The notes below the pieces were generated by a model. It ran no database searches. It was not told the DNA's origin and worked only from the letters and a program-made list of their open reading frames with translations. From NCBI GenBank assembly GCA_016936505.1, contig JAFGXS010000056.1, positions 62,001 through 126,000 of the forward strand: 64,000 nt of DNA, in the 5' to 3' direction. The translations under genes were made by a program, and so were the position numbers. Source of the stretch: Bacteroidales bacterium (lineage in GTDB: Bacteria; Bacteroidota; Bacteroidia; Bacteroidales; F082). Positions 46,891 through 55,757 of the stretch are shown in pieces (the first letter of the stretch is position 1; each line of letters begins with the position of its first letter).

Positions 46891-47973
46891 TTATCTGAAA
46901 ATCTTTAAACTATCTAAAGCCTGTTGATACTTTTCTGCATTTAACTCCTGTTGGCGATTTGTATTGGCAAAAACATGATATCCTGAAAAATCATCCTTTG
47001 CACAGAAGTATAAAAATTTAGTTTTAGCCGGATTCAAAACAGCTTCAATAGAAGCAATTGATGGAATACAAATAGGTCCCGGGGGTAAACCCCGATGCCG
47101 ATAAGTATTGTAAGGTGAATTTACTCTTTTTTGAGCATTCAGAACCCTGCGAATAGAATAGTCTCCCAAAGCAAATACAACTGTAGGATCAGCCTGCAAA
47201 CGCCACCCTTTATCAAGCCTGTTCAGATATACCGAAGCTATAACAGGCATCTCGTCAACCTTGTTGGTTTCTTTATCAATAATGGAGGCAAGAATGGATA
47301 CCTTCTCCGGAGTCAGCCCAAGTGTATCGGCCTGATCACGTCTCTGTTTGTTCCAGAATTTTTCATACTCTTTGTGCATTCGATCTACAAAAGCAGCTGG
47401 AGTTATTGTCCAAAAAAACTCATAAGTGTTTGGGATAAACATTGACGGTATTGTTGACTTATTAAATCCCAATTTTGCTATGTAGCTACTATCTGACAGC
47501 AACTTCACTAAAGCCAAAGAGTCAGGCTCAATCTGGCGGCCAATAATACCGGCAAGTTGATAAATATCCCGAACATTATTAAAAGTTAGATCAACCGGAG
47601 TTTGTCTTCCCGAACGAAACATTTCAACAAGTTCTTTATTGTTCATTTTTGGTCTGATCAAGTAATGTCCTGGCTTAACTAATGATGGCAGTTTTTTCTG
47701 TTCAGCCCACCAAACAAAATTCTTACGATGAATAATGATCCCTTTCGAATATAAAATACCCTTCAAATCTTTAAAATCAGAACCTGTCGGAACGTTGACT
47801 CCTACAGGTTTTCCTTCGGGAGTCCAAACATTAGGCTCATAAATAACCGTATACAAATAATAACCAATACCCGATAAAATAATAATCAACACAACCAGAA
47901 ACCTCCTGAAAAATTTAACAAAAGGTCGATTAGGTTTCTTACTGGGTGTATATCTTGAAATATATTGCGCCAT
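46891..47973 (-). CDS. mltG: Endolytic murein transglycosylase MltG
   Basis: The 360-residue protein has a cytoplasmic tail, one TM helix (about 22-42) and a YceG-like domain. It carries the catalytic Glu in ASIIDKETNK (E235), then VIASVYLNRL and RLQADPTVVFALG. MltG cuts nascent glycan strands in the periplasm next to PBPs and so sets glycan length. It is cotranscribed at most with the GNAT gene 29 bases upstream. Length and domain order are normal. Confidence 0.93.
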   Translation of the reverse strand: MAQYISRYTPSKKPNRPFVKFFRRFLVVLIIILSGIGYYLYTVIYEPNVWTPEGKPVGVNVPTGSDFKDLKGILYSKGIIIHRKNFVWWAEQKKLPSLVKPGHYLIRPKMNNKELVEMFRSGRQTPVDLTFNNVRDIYQLAGIIGRQIEPDSLALVKLLSDSSYIAKLGFNKSTIPSMFIPNTYEFFWTITPAAFVDRMHKEYEKFWNKQRRDQADTLGLTPEKVSILASIIDKETNKVDEMPVIASVYLNRLDKGWRLQADPTVVFALGDYSIRRVLNAQKRVNSPYNTYRHRGLPPGPICIPSIASIEAVLNPAKTKFLYFCAKDDFSGYHVFANTNRQQELNAEKYQQALDSLKIFR

Positions 47974-48002
47974 AATCCTTTTTCTTCACTTTATTATATA
48001 CT

Positions 48003-48524
48003 TCAACGTAATCTTTGTAATAAATATTCTCCCATAAAATTCCCATTATGATCAATATTCCATTGCTTCTTTAAACCTGAAATCTCAAAACCATGTTTTT
48101 TAAATAAATTCAGGCTTGCCAAATTATCCTCCTCGATATTGCAGAAGATCTGATTCAAATTTAAATGATTAAAAGCATATTCCAGCAAAAGTTCTAAAGC
48201 AGAATCGCCATAACCCCTATTTTTATATGTCTGACCAACAACAATTCCAACTCCTGCCCTTTTGTTTAAAATATCAATCTCGAATAAATCAATAGCACCA
48301 ACAGGTGTATTCACTCTTTTGTCTTCAATAATCAATCGTAATTGCTGGGTTGAAAAAATATCTTGACGATTTTGAGAAAAAACATATTGTTCAATTTCAA
48401 ACCTGGAATAGGGAGCTAATGTTTGCGTAATATGCCATAATCCGGAATTATTCTCCAGATCAAATAAAAAATCTACATCATGTGGCTCAAGAGCTCTCAA
48501 TTTTATATCTGAATTTTCAAGCAT
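48003..48524 (-). CDS. GNAT-family N-acetyltransferase (RimJ/RimL-like)
   Basis: The start at 48524 (MLENSDIKLRALEPHD) is preferred: the 14 residues upstream (MICFFRGNDEICSD) do not match the family. About 173 residues with the GNAT core: IKLRALEPHDVDFLF at the N-terminus, acetyl-CoA loop VGQTYKNRGYGDSAL and the C-terminal LFKKHGFEISG. Members acetylate protein N-termini, aminoglycosides or small amines; the substrate cannot be told. It is cytoplasmic. Confidence 0.85.
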   Translation of the reverse strand: MLENSDIKLRALEPHDVDFLFDLENNSGLWHITQTLAPYSRFEIEQYVFSQNRQDIFSTQQLRLIIEDKRVNTPVGAIDLFEIDILNKRAGVGIVVGQTYKNRGYGDSALELLLEYAFNHLNLNQIFCNIEEDNLASLNLFKKHGFEISGLKKQWNIDHNGNFMGEYLLQRLR

Positions 48525-48762
48525 ATCGCTGCAAATTTCATCATTTCCTCTAAAAAAACAAATCATTTCACCTTAAATGTTCGCTCAAAAACAAAAGAAA
48601 TCTTAAAAACATCTGTCAGTATCTTACAAGGCATGATTTTTGTTTTATGTTTCACAATATTTCATGAGAAATATGTACCTTTACATTTAGGTATTGCGTT
48701 CTTGATTGTTATCTGAAAAATCAGACAACAAGATTATTTTTCAATAATTAAAATTTAAAACC

Positions 48763-49032
48763 ATGAGTGACCGTTGTTCAAATTCAGGATTTGCCTTCTT
48801 TTCAGGCATGATTGTCGGAGCCGCTGTTGGAGCTTTAGTCGGACTCCTTTACGCCCCGGAAACTGGTGAAGAAACCCGCAGAAAAGTTAGCGAAAAGACT
48901 AAGGAAATTTCAGATGAATTACTTGATCAGTTTGATGATCTGAAAGACAATGTCAACGAAATTCTGACAGAAGTTAAAAAAACAGGAAATCAGGTAGTTG
49001 AAGACATTAAAAAACCTTTGAAAAAAGGATAA
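48763..49032 (+). CDS. YtxH-domain small membrane protein
   Basis: The 89-residue protein has one hydrophobic helix with small residues (FFSGMIVGAAVGALVGLLYA, a Gly/Ala zipper), then PETGEETRRKVSEKTKEISD and a long amphipathic helix. YtxH proteins are often stress-induced and membrane-attached; the role is unknown. A holin-like membrane protein follows, with a hairpin and T-run between them (49051-49098). Confidence 0.85.
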   Translation: MSDRCSNSGFAFFSGMIVGAAVGALVGLLYAPETGEETRRKVSEKTKEISDELLDQFDDLKDNVNEILTEVKKTGNQVVEDIKKPLKKG

Positions 49033-49050
49033 TTTATGTTTAAAATATGG

Positions 49051-49098
49051 AACCAACGCCAGACAGACGGAGATCTGTGTGGTGTTGGTTTGCTTTTT
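49051..49098 (+). terminator. Strong hairpin plus T-run between ytxH and the holin-like gene
   Basis: A 16-position stem (49051-49066 with 49075-49090; one G-T pair and one mismatch) with an 8-base loop is followed by T5 (49094-49098). Read on the plus strand it should stop ytxH transcripts, at least in part. The downstream ATG at 49119 lies just beyond it, so it may act as an attenuator. Confidence 0.6.
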
Positions 49099-49118
49099 GC
49101 GTATTTAACCTAAAACTA

Positions 49119-49754
49119 ATGGAGAAAAGCAATTTTAAAGCACCTGTAAAAGAAACAATCGACGAAGTAAAAAAGTACATCGACCTTCAACTGGAATACA
49201 ACAAAGTTGTAACCAGAAGAAAATCCGGTGACACTATAGGCCAGGTTTTACTGCTTGCAGTTGTTGGCTTTGTATTTGTATTTATTCTTCTTTTCCTGTC
49301 GTTAGCATTTGTTAATTGGTACGCCACACACGTTGGCAATTACACGACCGGCTTTCTAATCATTGCCTTATTTTATCTTTTTCTTGCATTAATTGTCTTT
49401 GCTTTTAAGGATGCACTAATTTTCTCTCCCTTGAGAAAATACTTGGCCAAAAACTTTTCAAGTAAAGAAGAACAAGATTTTTTCTCAGGAACGGTTAATG
49501 CCTCACCTCAGGCTACAAAAAAGTATATTGAGTTTTTACAAAAGGAAAACAGAAAACAAGAAAATGTACTCCAGAACCATTTCAAGAATCTGGAACAACA
49601 ACTCAACTGGGTTAATATTGCAAAAAATGCAGCTTCATCAATTATTCAGAATCTTTCTACAACTACAATGATGATAAAAGCTGCTTATGAATTTGGCAAA
49701 AAACTCACTTCCGGAAAAAAGAAAAAGAAAATGCTAAAAGATAAAGACGAATAA
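49119..49754 (+). CDS. Phage-holin-superfamily III-like membrane protein (YqjE-like)
   Basis: The start at 49119 (MEKSNFKAPVKETI) is chosen because the longer frame from 49047 runs through the hairpin. The 211-residue protein has two TM helices (VLLLAVVGFVFVFILLFLSL; TGFLIIALFYLFLALIVFAF) and a basic C-terminal tail. This matches the YqjE/DUF1469 'holin superfamily III' proteins found beside YtxH genes and is not evidence for a phage. Function unknown, possibly envelope stress. Its stop abuts the convergent frr stop. Confidence 0.75.
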   Translation: MEKSNFKAPVKETIDEVKKYIDLQLEYNKVVTRRKSGDTIGQVLLLAVVGFVFVFILLFLSLAFVNWYATHVGNYTTGFLIIALFYLFLALIVFAFKDALIFSPLRKYLAKNFSSKEEQDFFSGTVNASPQATKKYIEFLQKENRKQENVLQNHFKNLEQQLNWVNIAKNAASSIIQNLSTTTMMIKAAYEFGKKLTSGKKKKKMLKDKDE

Positions 49755-50318
49755 TTAAACCGTCATTATATCTTTTTCTTTGGACTCAAACAAGTGATCT
49801 ACTTTTAGTGTGTACTTATCAGTTAATTTTTGAATTTCGTCAACCAGCCTTTTAGTCTCATCCTCAGGCATCCCATCCTTTTCTAATTTCTTGGCTTCAT
49901 CGTTGGCATTTCTACGCACATTCCTAATTCCAACTTTCGACTCCTCTACTACATGTTTTGCACGTTTAACAAGGTCCAAACGTCGCTCTTCAGTAAGCGG
50001 AGGCACATTAATTCTTAGCTGCATCCCTTCATTGCTGGGATTAAAACCCAAATTCGCATTAAGAATAGCTTTCTCTATTTCATGAATAACACTCTTATCA
50101 AAAGGCTGAACAACAATTGAATGGGCATCAGGAGTATTGATATTTGCCGTTTGCTCAATGGGAGTCATAACTCCGTAATACTCAACTTTAACACCCGCCA
50201 ACATACCAGGTGAGGCTTTTCCGGCTCTAATTTTCTGAAATTCAAATTCAAGATGCTGAATTGCATGTTGCATACTTTCTTCAGCTTCTTCAAGAACTAA
50301 AATTGCTTCGTCAGTCAT
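49755..50318 (-). CDS. frr: Ribosome recycling factor
   Basis: The 187-residue protein has the RRF triple helix (MQHAIQHLEFEFQKIRAGKA, RRLDLVKRAKHVVEESKVGI) and the compact beta domain (GVMTPIEQTANINTPD). With EF-G it splits post-termination ribosomes. pyrH, often next to frr, is not here. A TAnnTTTG box lies at 50340. Confidence 0.96.
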   Translation of the reverse strand: MTDEAILVLEEAEESMQHAIQHLEFEFQKIRAGKASPGMLAGVKVEYYGVMTPIEQTANINTPDAHSIVVQPFDKSVIHEIEKAILNANLGFNPSNEGMQLRINVPPLTEERRLDLVKRAKHVVEESKVGIRNVRRNANDEAKKLEKDGMPEDETKRLVDEIQKLTDKYTLKVDHLFESKEKDIMTV

Positions 50319-50339
50319 TTTATTTTCAATTTTTAGCTA

Positions 50340-50347
50340 CAAATCTA
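50340..50347 (-). promoter_or_regulatory. Candidate -7 box of frr
   Basis: TAGATTTG on the minus strand, 21 bases before the frr ATG. Confidence 0.45.
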
Positions 50348-50448
50348 ACATTTTAAGCGGTCGTTCTAACACCGATTGCGATTTTTTGGATTTTAATCGA
50401 ACCAGAAAACCTATCTCGTTTAGCCCTAAACAAATTTAAAAATTAATG

Positions 50449-50456
50449 TATTTTTG
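50449..50456 (+). promoter_or_regulatory. Candidate -7 box of ftsE
   Basis: TATTTTTG on the plus strand, 17 bases before the ftsE ATG; divergent to the frr box. Confidence 0.5.
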
Positions 50457-50473
50457 CCTTAAAAGTAATCATC

Positions 50474-51151
50474 ATGGAAGTCGATTCGGTAGTTGCACTC
50501 AATAACGTGTCTGTTTTTCAAAAAAACAAACTTGTTTTGTCTAATGTTAGTTTAAATGTAAACAGAAGTGAGTTTGTTTATTTGATTGGAAAAACAGGAA
50601 GTGGCAAATCCAGCCTGCTTCAAATGTTGTATGCAGAGTTGCCGGCTCAGGGAGATGATGCCGACGTTTGTGGATATGATTTAAAGAAAATATCAAAGAA
50701 AAAAGTTCCTTTTTTACGAAGAAAACTGGGTATTATTTTTCAGGATTATCAACTTCTAAGTGATAGGTCCGTATTCGAAAATCTAAAATTTGTTCTAAAA
50801 GCAACCGGTTGGAAAGACAAAACGGAAATCAACAACCGGATACTAGATGTTTTATCTGAGGTTGGACTTGTAGGTAAGATAAATGCTTTACCTCACCAAC
50901 TTTCAGGAGGTGAACAACAAAGAGTAGCAATAGCAAGAGCAATCCTCAATAAGCCTGAATTAATACTGGCTGATGAACCTACAGGAAACCTCGATCCGGG
51001 TACTTCCAATGAAATAATCAGACTTTTAAGTAAAATTTGTGAAGACGGAACCTCGGTTCTTATGGCAACTCATAATTACAACCTGATACAAAAGTTTCCA
51101 CACAGAATAGTAAAATGTGAGGAAGGCTCACTACTCGATTCAAATAACTAA
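50474..51151 (+). CDS. ftsE: Cell-division ATP-binding protein FtsE
   Basis: The 225-residue ABC ATPase has Walker A GKTGSGKSS (39-47), signature LSGGEQQRVAIARA, Walker B LILADEPTGNLDP and the H-loop ATHNY. It matches FtsE in length and in the DEPTGNLDP segment. With FtsX it controls amidase activation at the septum. FtsX is not adjacent: the next gene is convergent. LolD is the main alternative family, but the N-terminus (VVALNNVSVFQKNKLVLSNV) fits FtsE better. Confidence 0.85.
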   Translation: MEVDSVVALNNVSVFQKNKLVLSNVSLNVNRSEFVYLIGKTGSGKSSLLQMLYAELPAQGDDADVCGYDLKKISKKKVPFLRRKLGIIFQDYQLLSDRSVFENLKFVLKATGWKDKTEINNRILDVLSEVGLVGKINALPHQLSGGEQQRVAIARAILNKPELILADEPTGNLDPGTSNEIIRLLSKICEDGTSVLMATHNYNLIQKFPHRIVKCEEGSLLDSNN

Positions 51152-51154
51152 AGG

Positions 51155-52270
51155 CTAAAGAAACTTTTCATATACTTTCTTCAACAGAACTGATTCCTTT
51201 TCCCAATTCAGTTCCTCACTGGCTTTGATAGCATTCTTTCTCCATTCGTCCATTTGATCCGAATCTGCCAAAACAACATTTATTTTCTCAGCAATGTCTA
51301 CAGGAATGTGGCTTGGAATGATAATTCCTACATTATATTTTTCGATCACATTTTTTAATTCCGGTAAGTCAGAAACCAAAACAGGGATTCCTGCATGTAA
51401 ATAATCAAACAGCTTATTGGGCAGGCTATACAAATAATTCAGTGAAATCCCTTTATCCATTGACAAACCGAGATCTGAAGCCGCTGTATATTTCATTAAT
51501 TCAACATATGACATACGGGGCAAGAAAGTCACTTTCGATTTCAGTTTCAATTCTTTTACACGGTCCCTCAAGATTTGAAATACATCACCGCCACCAATAA
51601 TCAGCAAAAGGACATCATCAACAAATTGCATGGCTTCAACCAGTTCTTCTGCTCCTCTCTGCACATTAATTCCCGAACCCTGCAAAATCAATATTTTCTT
51701 ATCTTCAGGCAAACCAAGCTCCTTACGGTCACTAATTCCAATTGATACACTCTCCGGAACATTCCTCACTACTGTCATTTGAACACCGTATTCCTGAAAA
51801 TACAAATCAGCAATAGACTGATTGACAGTAAATGAATCTTTAACTTTTGGCAAAAAAAAACGCTCAATCTTTTTCCATACACCTCTTTTAAATGGATGAT
51901 CCATAAGCTCCGGAACACCAGTAAAGTATTCATGCGAATCGTAAACCAAAGGAATATTTTTTATCCAGGAAACAATTGAGTTCGGAGCCAACGTATCTAA
52001 ATCATTAGAAACCAACAAATCAGCACGACTAAACAGTAACAAAAAAAATAAACGAAAATGATACTCAAAATAAAATACAGGCCCTTTATCAAAAAGCAAC
52101 CTCATTCTTTTGGTTTTATAATGTCTGAGATTCATTACCGGACTACTTTTTCTTTTCCTTCCTACCAGCAGCACATCAAATCCCATATTTGTCAATGTTT
52201 TGCATACTTTATGAACACGTTGATCAGTGACTAAATCATTGGTTACTGAAATAATGACCTTCTTTTTCAT
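51155..52270 (-). CDS. Glycosyltransferase family 4 (GT-B fold)
   Basis: The start at 52270 (MKKKVIISVTNDL) is preferred to a Met 4 codons upstream. The 371-residue protein has the two Rossmann halves of GT-B enzymes: N-terminal VTNDLVTDQRVHKV and a donor-binding C-terminal part with ILQGSGINVQRG, NKLFDYLHAGIPVLVSDLPE and the E residues expected in the nucleotide site. It probably transfers a sugar to a surface polysaccharide or lipid. It has no N-terminal signal and is cytoplasmic or peripheral. The stop is 3 bases beyond the convergent ftsE stop. Confidence 0.85.
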   Translation of the reverse strand: MKKKVIISVTNDLVTDQRVHKVCKTLTNMGFDVLLVGRKRKSSPVMNLRHYKTKRMRLLFDKGPVFYFEYHFRLFFLLLFSRADLLVSNDLDTLAPNSIVSWIKNIPLVYDSHEYFTGVPELMDHPFKRGVWKKIERFFLPKVKDSFTVNQSIADLYFQEYGVQMTVVRNVPESVSIGISDRKELGLPEDKKILILQGSGINVQRGAEELVEAMQFVDDVLLLIIGGGDVFQILRDRVKELKLKSKVTFLPRMSYVELMKYTAASDLGLSMDKGISLNYLYSLPNKLFDYLHAGIPVLVSDLPELKNVIEKYNVGIIIPSHIPVDIAEKINVVLADSDQMDEWRKNAIKASEELNWEKESVLLKKVYEKFL

Positions 52271-52299
52271 ATTCTGATGCAAAAATTAACTGCAATTGC

Positions 52300-52307
52300 C
52301 AAAGATA
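52300..52307 (-). promoter_or_regulatory. Candidate -7 box of the GT4 gene
   Basis: TATCTTTG on the minus strand, 29 bases before the start at 52270. It forms a divergent pair with the box at 52371. Confidence 0.5.
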
Positions 52308-52370
52308 TAAAGGTTTTACGGTTCCTTTACCGCACATCATTATTTTATAAATCCAAAGTGGTATTCTTTT

Positions 52371-52378
52371 TATCTTTG
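52371..52378 (+). promoter_or_regulatory. Candidate -7 box of the MsbA-like gene
   Basis: TATCTTTG on the plus strand, 22 bases before the ATG at 52401. Confidence 0.5.
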
Positions 52379-52400
52379 CCCCGATATTAAACTTCGCTTA

Positions 52401-54221
52401 ATGAAAAAATTTTCCCGCGTTTTAGCTTATACACTTCCATACTGGGTCCCAACCTTGTTGAATATCATTTTTAATCTGCTTACTGTTTTATTTTCGCTGT
52501 TCTCTTTTGCACTTCTGATCCCTTTTCTGAACCTATTATTTGGAATAAATGAATTGGTCACAGTAAGACCCGATTTGCATTTCAGCACAAAATCAGCACT
52601 CAACTACCTGAACTATTATGTGAGCCAGATAATAAGTCAGTACGGGAAAATTGAAGCATTGATTTTTATCTGCGGAATCATTCTGGCATCCTTCCTACTG
52701 AGAAACCTGGGACGTTTTTTTGCCATGTATTTTATAGCTACAACACGAACCAAATCCATTCAAGATATTCGAAACGATATTTATTCAAAACTCACCATAC
52801 TTCCTCTGTCTTTTTACTCTAAAAGAAAAAAAGGCGATCTCATGTCACGTATCACAACTGATGTGCAGGAAATTGAGGTTTCCATCATGAACTATCTTGA
52901 AATGATTTTTCGTGATCCGATTACCATAATTGCTTATCTGGCTTTTATGATCAGTATGAGTTTCAAATTAACACTCTTTGTATTACTAGTTTTACCACTG
53001 GCAGGACTCATCATCGGCCTAATTGGAAAGAGCCTGAAACAACAATCTAAAGAGGTTCAAAACAGGTTTGCCGATCTCATGGCTCTTATTGACGAATCCA
53101 TCAGCGGATTAAGAATTATTAAAGGGTTCAATGCAATAAATTATTTTAACAATAAGTTCCAGTCAGACAACAAAGTTTACAGAAAAAAACTGGTTAAGGT
53201 TTACAGAAAAAGAGATTCTTCTTCACCTGTAAGTGAATTTCTTTCATCAATTATCATTGTTATTGTACTTTGGTTTGGTGGTCAGATGGTGTTGTCATCC
53301 GGTCATGAAATTCAGGCTGCTGATTTTATTACATATATTGTTGTTTTTTCACAGATTATGACCCCTGCAAAATCGTTAACACAGAGCTATTACAGTATTC
53401 AAAAAGGGATAGCTTCAGCTGAGCGGGTTTTTGAAATTCTTGATGCAGATGAAGTAATTGAAGAAAAAAAGAATGCTTTACCTATCAAATCTTTTACTAA
53501 AGAACTTCAATTTGATCAGGTTTACTTTAAGTACGATACCGATTGGGTTCTACAGGATATTAATCTTAAGATTCCAACCGGGCGAATGATTGCTCTTGTT
53601 GGCGAATCAGGTGGCGGAAAATCAACCATTGTCGACTTAATTCCACGTTTTTATGATGTGAGTAAAGGGAAGATTCTGCTTGACGGTATAGACATTAGAG
53701 GCTACAAAATTAATGACCTTAGAGGTTTAATGGGTATAGTTTCACAGGAAAGTGTATTATTCAATGACAGTGTATTCAACAACATTGCTTTTGGTATGAA
53801 GAATATTTCTCAGGAAGCTGTAGAACAAGCTGCAAAAATTGCCAACGCTCATGATTTCATTATTAAAATGGAAGATGGTTATCATACCAATATCGGCGAT
53901 CGAGGTGTAAAACTCTCAGGAGGACAGCGACAACGATTAAGTATTGCACGCGCCGTACTTGCTGATCCGGATATTTTAATTCTTGATGAAGCAACATCAG
54001 CACTGGATACCGAATCTGAACGTCTGGTTCAGGATGCTCTATCCAAAATCATGAAAAACAGAACAACACTGGTTATTGCCCACCGCCTTTCAACTATTCA
54101 AAACGCCGATGAAATAGTTGTGATCCAAAAAGGAAAAATTGTTGAACGTGGTACACATAAAGACCTGGTCAGATTAGATGGTTTTTACAACAGACTTCAA
54201 AAGATGCAGTCGTTTTCTTAA
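52401..54221 (+). CDS. MsbA-like ABC exporter (fused TM and ATPase)
   Basis: The 606-residue half-transporter has six TM helices in the first 330 residues and an ATPase domain with Walker A GESGGGKSTIVD, signature LSGGQRQRLSIARAVL, Walker B ILILDEATSALD and H-loop IAHRLS. It dimerises to flip lipids or export drugs; homology to MsbA suggests lipid A-core, consistent with glycan genes nearby (the divergent GT4). The substrate is not proven by sequence. Confidence 0.9.
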   Translation: MKKFSRVLAYTLPYWVPTLLNIIFNLLTVLFSLFSFALLIPFLNLLFGINELVTVRPDLHFSTKSALNYLNYYVSQIISQYGKIEALIFICGIILASFLLRNLGRFFAMYFIATTRTKSIQDIRNDIYSKLTILPLSFYSKRKKGDLMSRITTDVQEIEVSIMNYLEMIFRDPITIIAYLAFMISMSFKLTLFVLLVLPLAGLIIGLIGKSLKQQSKEVQNRFADLMALIDESISGLRIIKGFNAINYFNNKFQSDNKVYRKKLVKVYRKRDSSSPVSEFLSSIIIVIVLWFGGQMVLSSGHEIQAADFITYIVVFSQIMTPAKSLTQSYYSIQKGIASAERVFEILDADEVIEEKKNALPIKSFTKELQFDQVYFKYDTDWVLQDINLKIPTGRMIALVGESGGGKSTIVDLIPRFYDVSKGKILLDGIDIRGYKINDLRGLMGIVSQESVLFNDSVFNNIAFGMKNISQEAVEQAAKIANAHDFIIKMEDGYHTNIGDRGVKLSGGQRQRLSIARAVLADPDILILDEATSALDTESERLVQDALSKIMKNRTTLVIAHRLSTIQNADEIVVIQKGKIVERGTHKDLVRLDGFYNRLQKMQSFS

Positions 54222-54222
54222 A

Positions 54223-55110
54223 TTACTTTAGTTTTTTCGCCATCTGATGATAATAATCAGCATTTTTTTTATCGCTTAAACGGGCATAAACATCACCCAG
54301 ATAAACAGCAACTTTAGCTGATGGTTTTAAATTATACAAGGGCTGAAAATAATCCAGCGATTTCTTAAAATTAACAGTTATCACTTTATATACCTTAAGC
54401 AAATGAGCATATTGCGCATTAGTCCGGTTGGCTGCATACGCTTTATTTTCTGCCTGATAAGAATTTTCTGCTAACCAAAAATAATATTGCCCCAGAAATT
54501 GCAGTGCAGGAATATTTTTCCGGTCTTTTTTTACCAAATCTTCAGCTAAAGGAAAAGCTTCTTTATCCATATTTAGGCCAATATAAATTTTTAACAACCC
54601 AGTCTGATATTCAGGATTTGTTTTTACATCAGACAAAATATTTGGCCAAAGCTTAAGACCTTGATCCCAGTTTTCGCTTTCAACATAGGTTAAGAAAAGT
54701 CTGTCGCGATTATTTATAATATTTTTCCCATTAGGATAATTCTTTACATAATATTCCAAAGCATCAATTTCTTTCGAAAGATTATCTATTTTATGGTAAA
54801 TCTGAGCCAAAAGATTATATGTAGTTTCATTTTTTGAAACTGAATACCTGGCTGCCTCCAGATATTTCTGAGCCAGATCCATTTTCCCTAATTTAAAGGC
54901 AGCAATGCCCGCCTTAGTATAATACGGACATTGTTCTACCTTATTCCTGCGTTCATATTTTACGATCTCTTTTGACCATATTTTTAAAGCTAATTCATAA
55001 TTTCCAGCATTATAAGCATCCTGTCCTTTATCTTTAGCCTGAACAGGCTGTGCTAAAACAACAGACATAAAGAATACAAGCAATAAAGAAAATATCTTAT
55101 TCAGTTTCAT
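54223..55110 (-). CDS. Secreted tetratricopeptide-repeat protein
   Basis: The start at 55110 (MKLNKIFSLLLVFFMSVVLA) is preferred: the Met 10 codons upstream lies on the likely -7 box (55138). A signal peptide ends near AQPVQAKD. The 295-residue protein has several TPR units (AYNAGNYELALKIWSKEI; YLEAARYSVSKNETTYNLLA; LFSPLKPSAK-like YNLKPSAKVAVYLGDVYARL). It is periplasmic or outer-membrane associated. The function, probably protein-protein contact, is unknown. It is convergent to the exporter gene with a one-base gap. Confidence 0.8.
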   Translation of the reverse strand: MKLNKIFSLLLVFFMSVVLAQPVQAKDKGQDAYNAGNYELALKIWSKEIVKYERRNKVEQCPYYTKAGIAAFKLGKMDLAQKYLEAARYSVSKNETTYNLLAQIYHKIDNLSKEIDALEYYVKNYPNGKNIINNRDRLFLTYVESENWDQGLKLWPNILSDVKTNPEYQTGLLKIYIGLNMDKEAFPLAEDLVKKDRKNIPALQFLGQYYFWLAENSYQAENKAYAANRTNAQYAHLLKVYKVITVNFKKSLDYFQPLYNLKPSAKVAVYLGDVYARLSDKKNADYYHQMAKKLK

Positions 55111-55137
55111 GTAACAAAGTTTTTCTGTGAAAAGCCG

Positions 55138-55145
55138 CAAAAATA
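55138..55145 (-). promoter_or_regulatory. Candidate -7 box of the TPR gene
   Basis: TATTTTTG on the minus strand. It lies 27 bases before ATG 55110, which argues against the start at 55140. Confidence 0.5.
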
Positions 55146-55287
55146 GGATAAATTCAAAGAACTGAATATTAAAAAAAGATAAAGCAGAAGAGTTTTGTCG
55201 ATAATTCAGCTATAACCTGTGTTTCGATTTATTTGCAAAACGCCTTGTATTTTAATGCACAAATAAGGTAATTAACTTTGAAAAGTT

Positions 55288-55295
55288 TATTTTTG
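55288..55295 (+). promoter_or_regulatory. Candidate -7 box of DUF5606-pyrD
   Basis: TATTTTTG on the plus strand, 16 bases before the ATG at 55312. Confidence 0.5.
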
Positions 55296-55311
55296 CATAA
55301 AATTTTCAAAC

Positions 55312-55749
55312 ATGGATTTAAGCAAGATTTTATCAATTTCAGGAAAAACAGGTTTGTATAAACTTGTAGGCGAAGCAAAGAGTAACCTAGTAGTTGAATC
55401 TATTCCGGATGGAAAAAGAACCCCTGCATTTCCTCACGAACGCATTAGTTCTTTACAGGAAATAAGTATCTACACCACAAACGGAGATGCTCCTTTGTTA
55501 GATGTTTTGAAAAAAATTTACGAAATACAAGAAGGAAAAACAGTTGACTCTGTAAAGAAAATGGACTCAAAAGCCATAAAAGCACTATTTGAAAAAGCAC
55601 TTCCCGACTACGATCAGGATGCTGTTTATGTATCCGATATGAAAAAGGTGTTTAACTGGTATAATATTCTATTGTCAGGTAACTTATTGGAATTTATTGA
55701 AGAAGAGCAGGCAGATGAAACAGAAACTACTGCCAAAGACAAGGCTTAA
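55312..55749 (+). CDS. DUF5606 protein
   Basis: The 145-residue protein opens MDLSKILSISGKTGLYKLVG and has the conserved KFPHERISSLQEISIY-type segment (PAFPHERISSLQEIS), then a helical C-terminal part with VFNWYNILLSGNLLEF and an acidic tail. It matches the DUF5606 family, a small cytoplasmic protein restricted to Bacteroidota. Its fold suggests an SH3-like barrel with a helical tail; function unknown. It is 8 bases ahead of pyrD, so cotranscribed. Confidence 0.85.
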   Translation: MDLSKILSISGKTGLYKLVGEAKSNLVVESIPDGKRTPAFPHERISSLQEISIYTTNGDAPLLDVLKKIYEIQEGKTVDSVKKMDSKAIKALFEKALPDYDQDAVYVSDMKKVFNWYNILLSGNLLEFIEEEQADETETTAKDKA

Positions 55750-55757
55750 AACAGATT

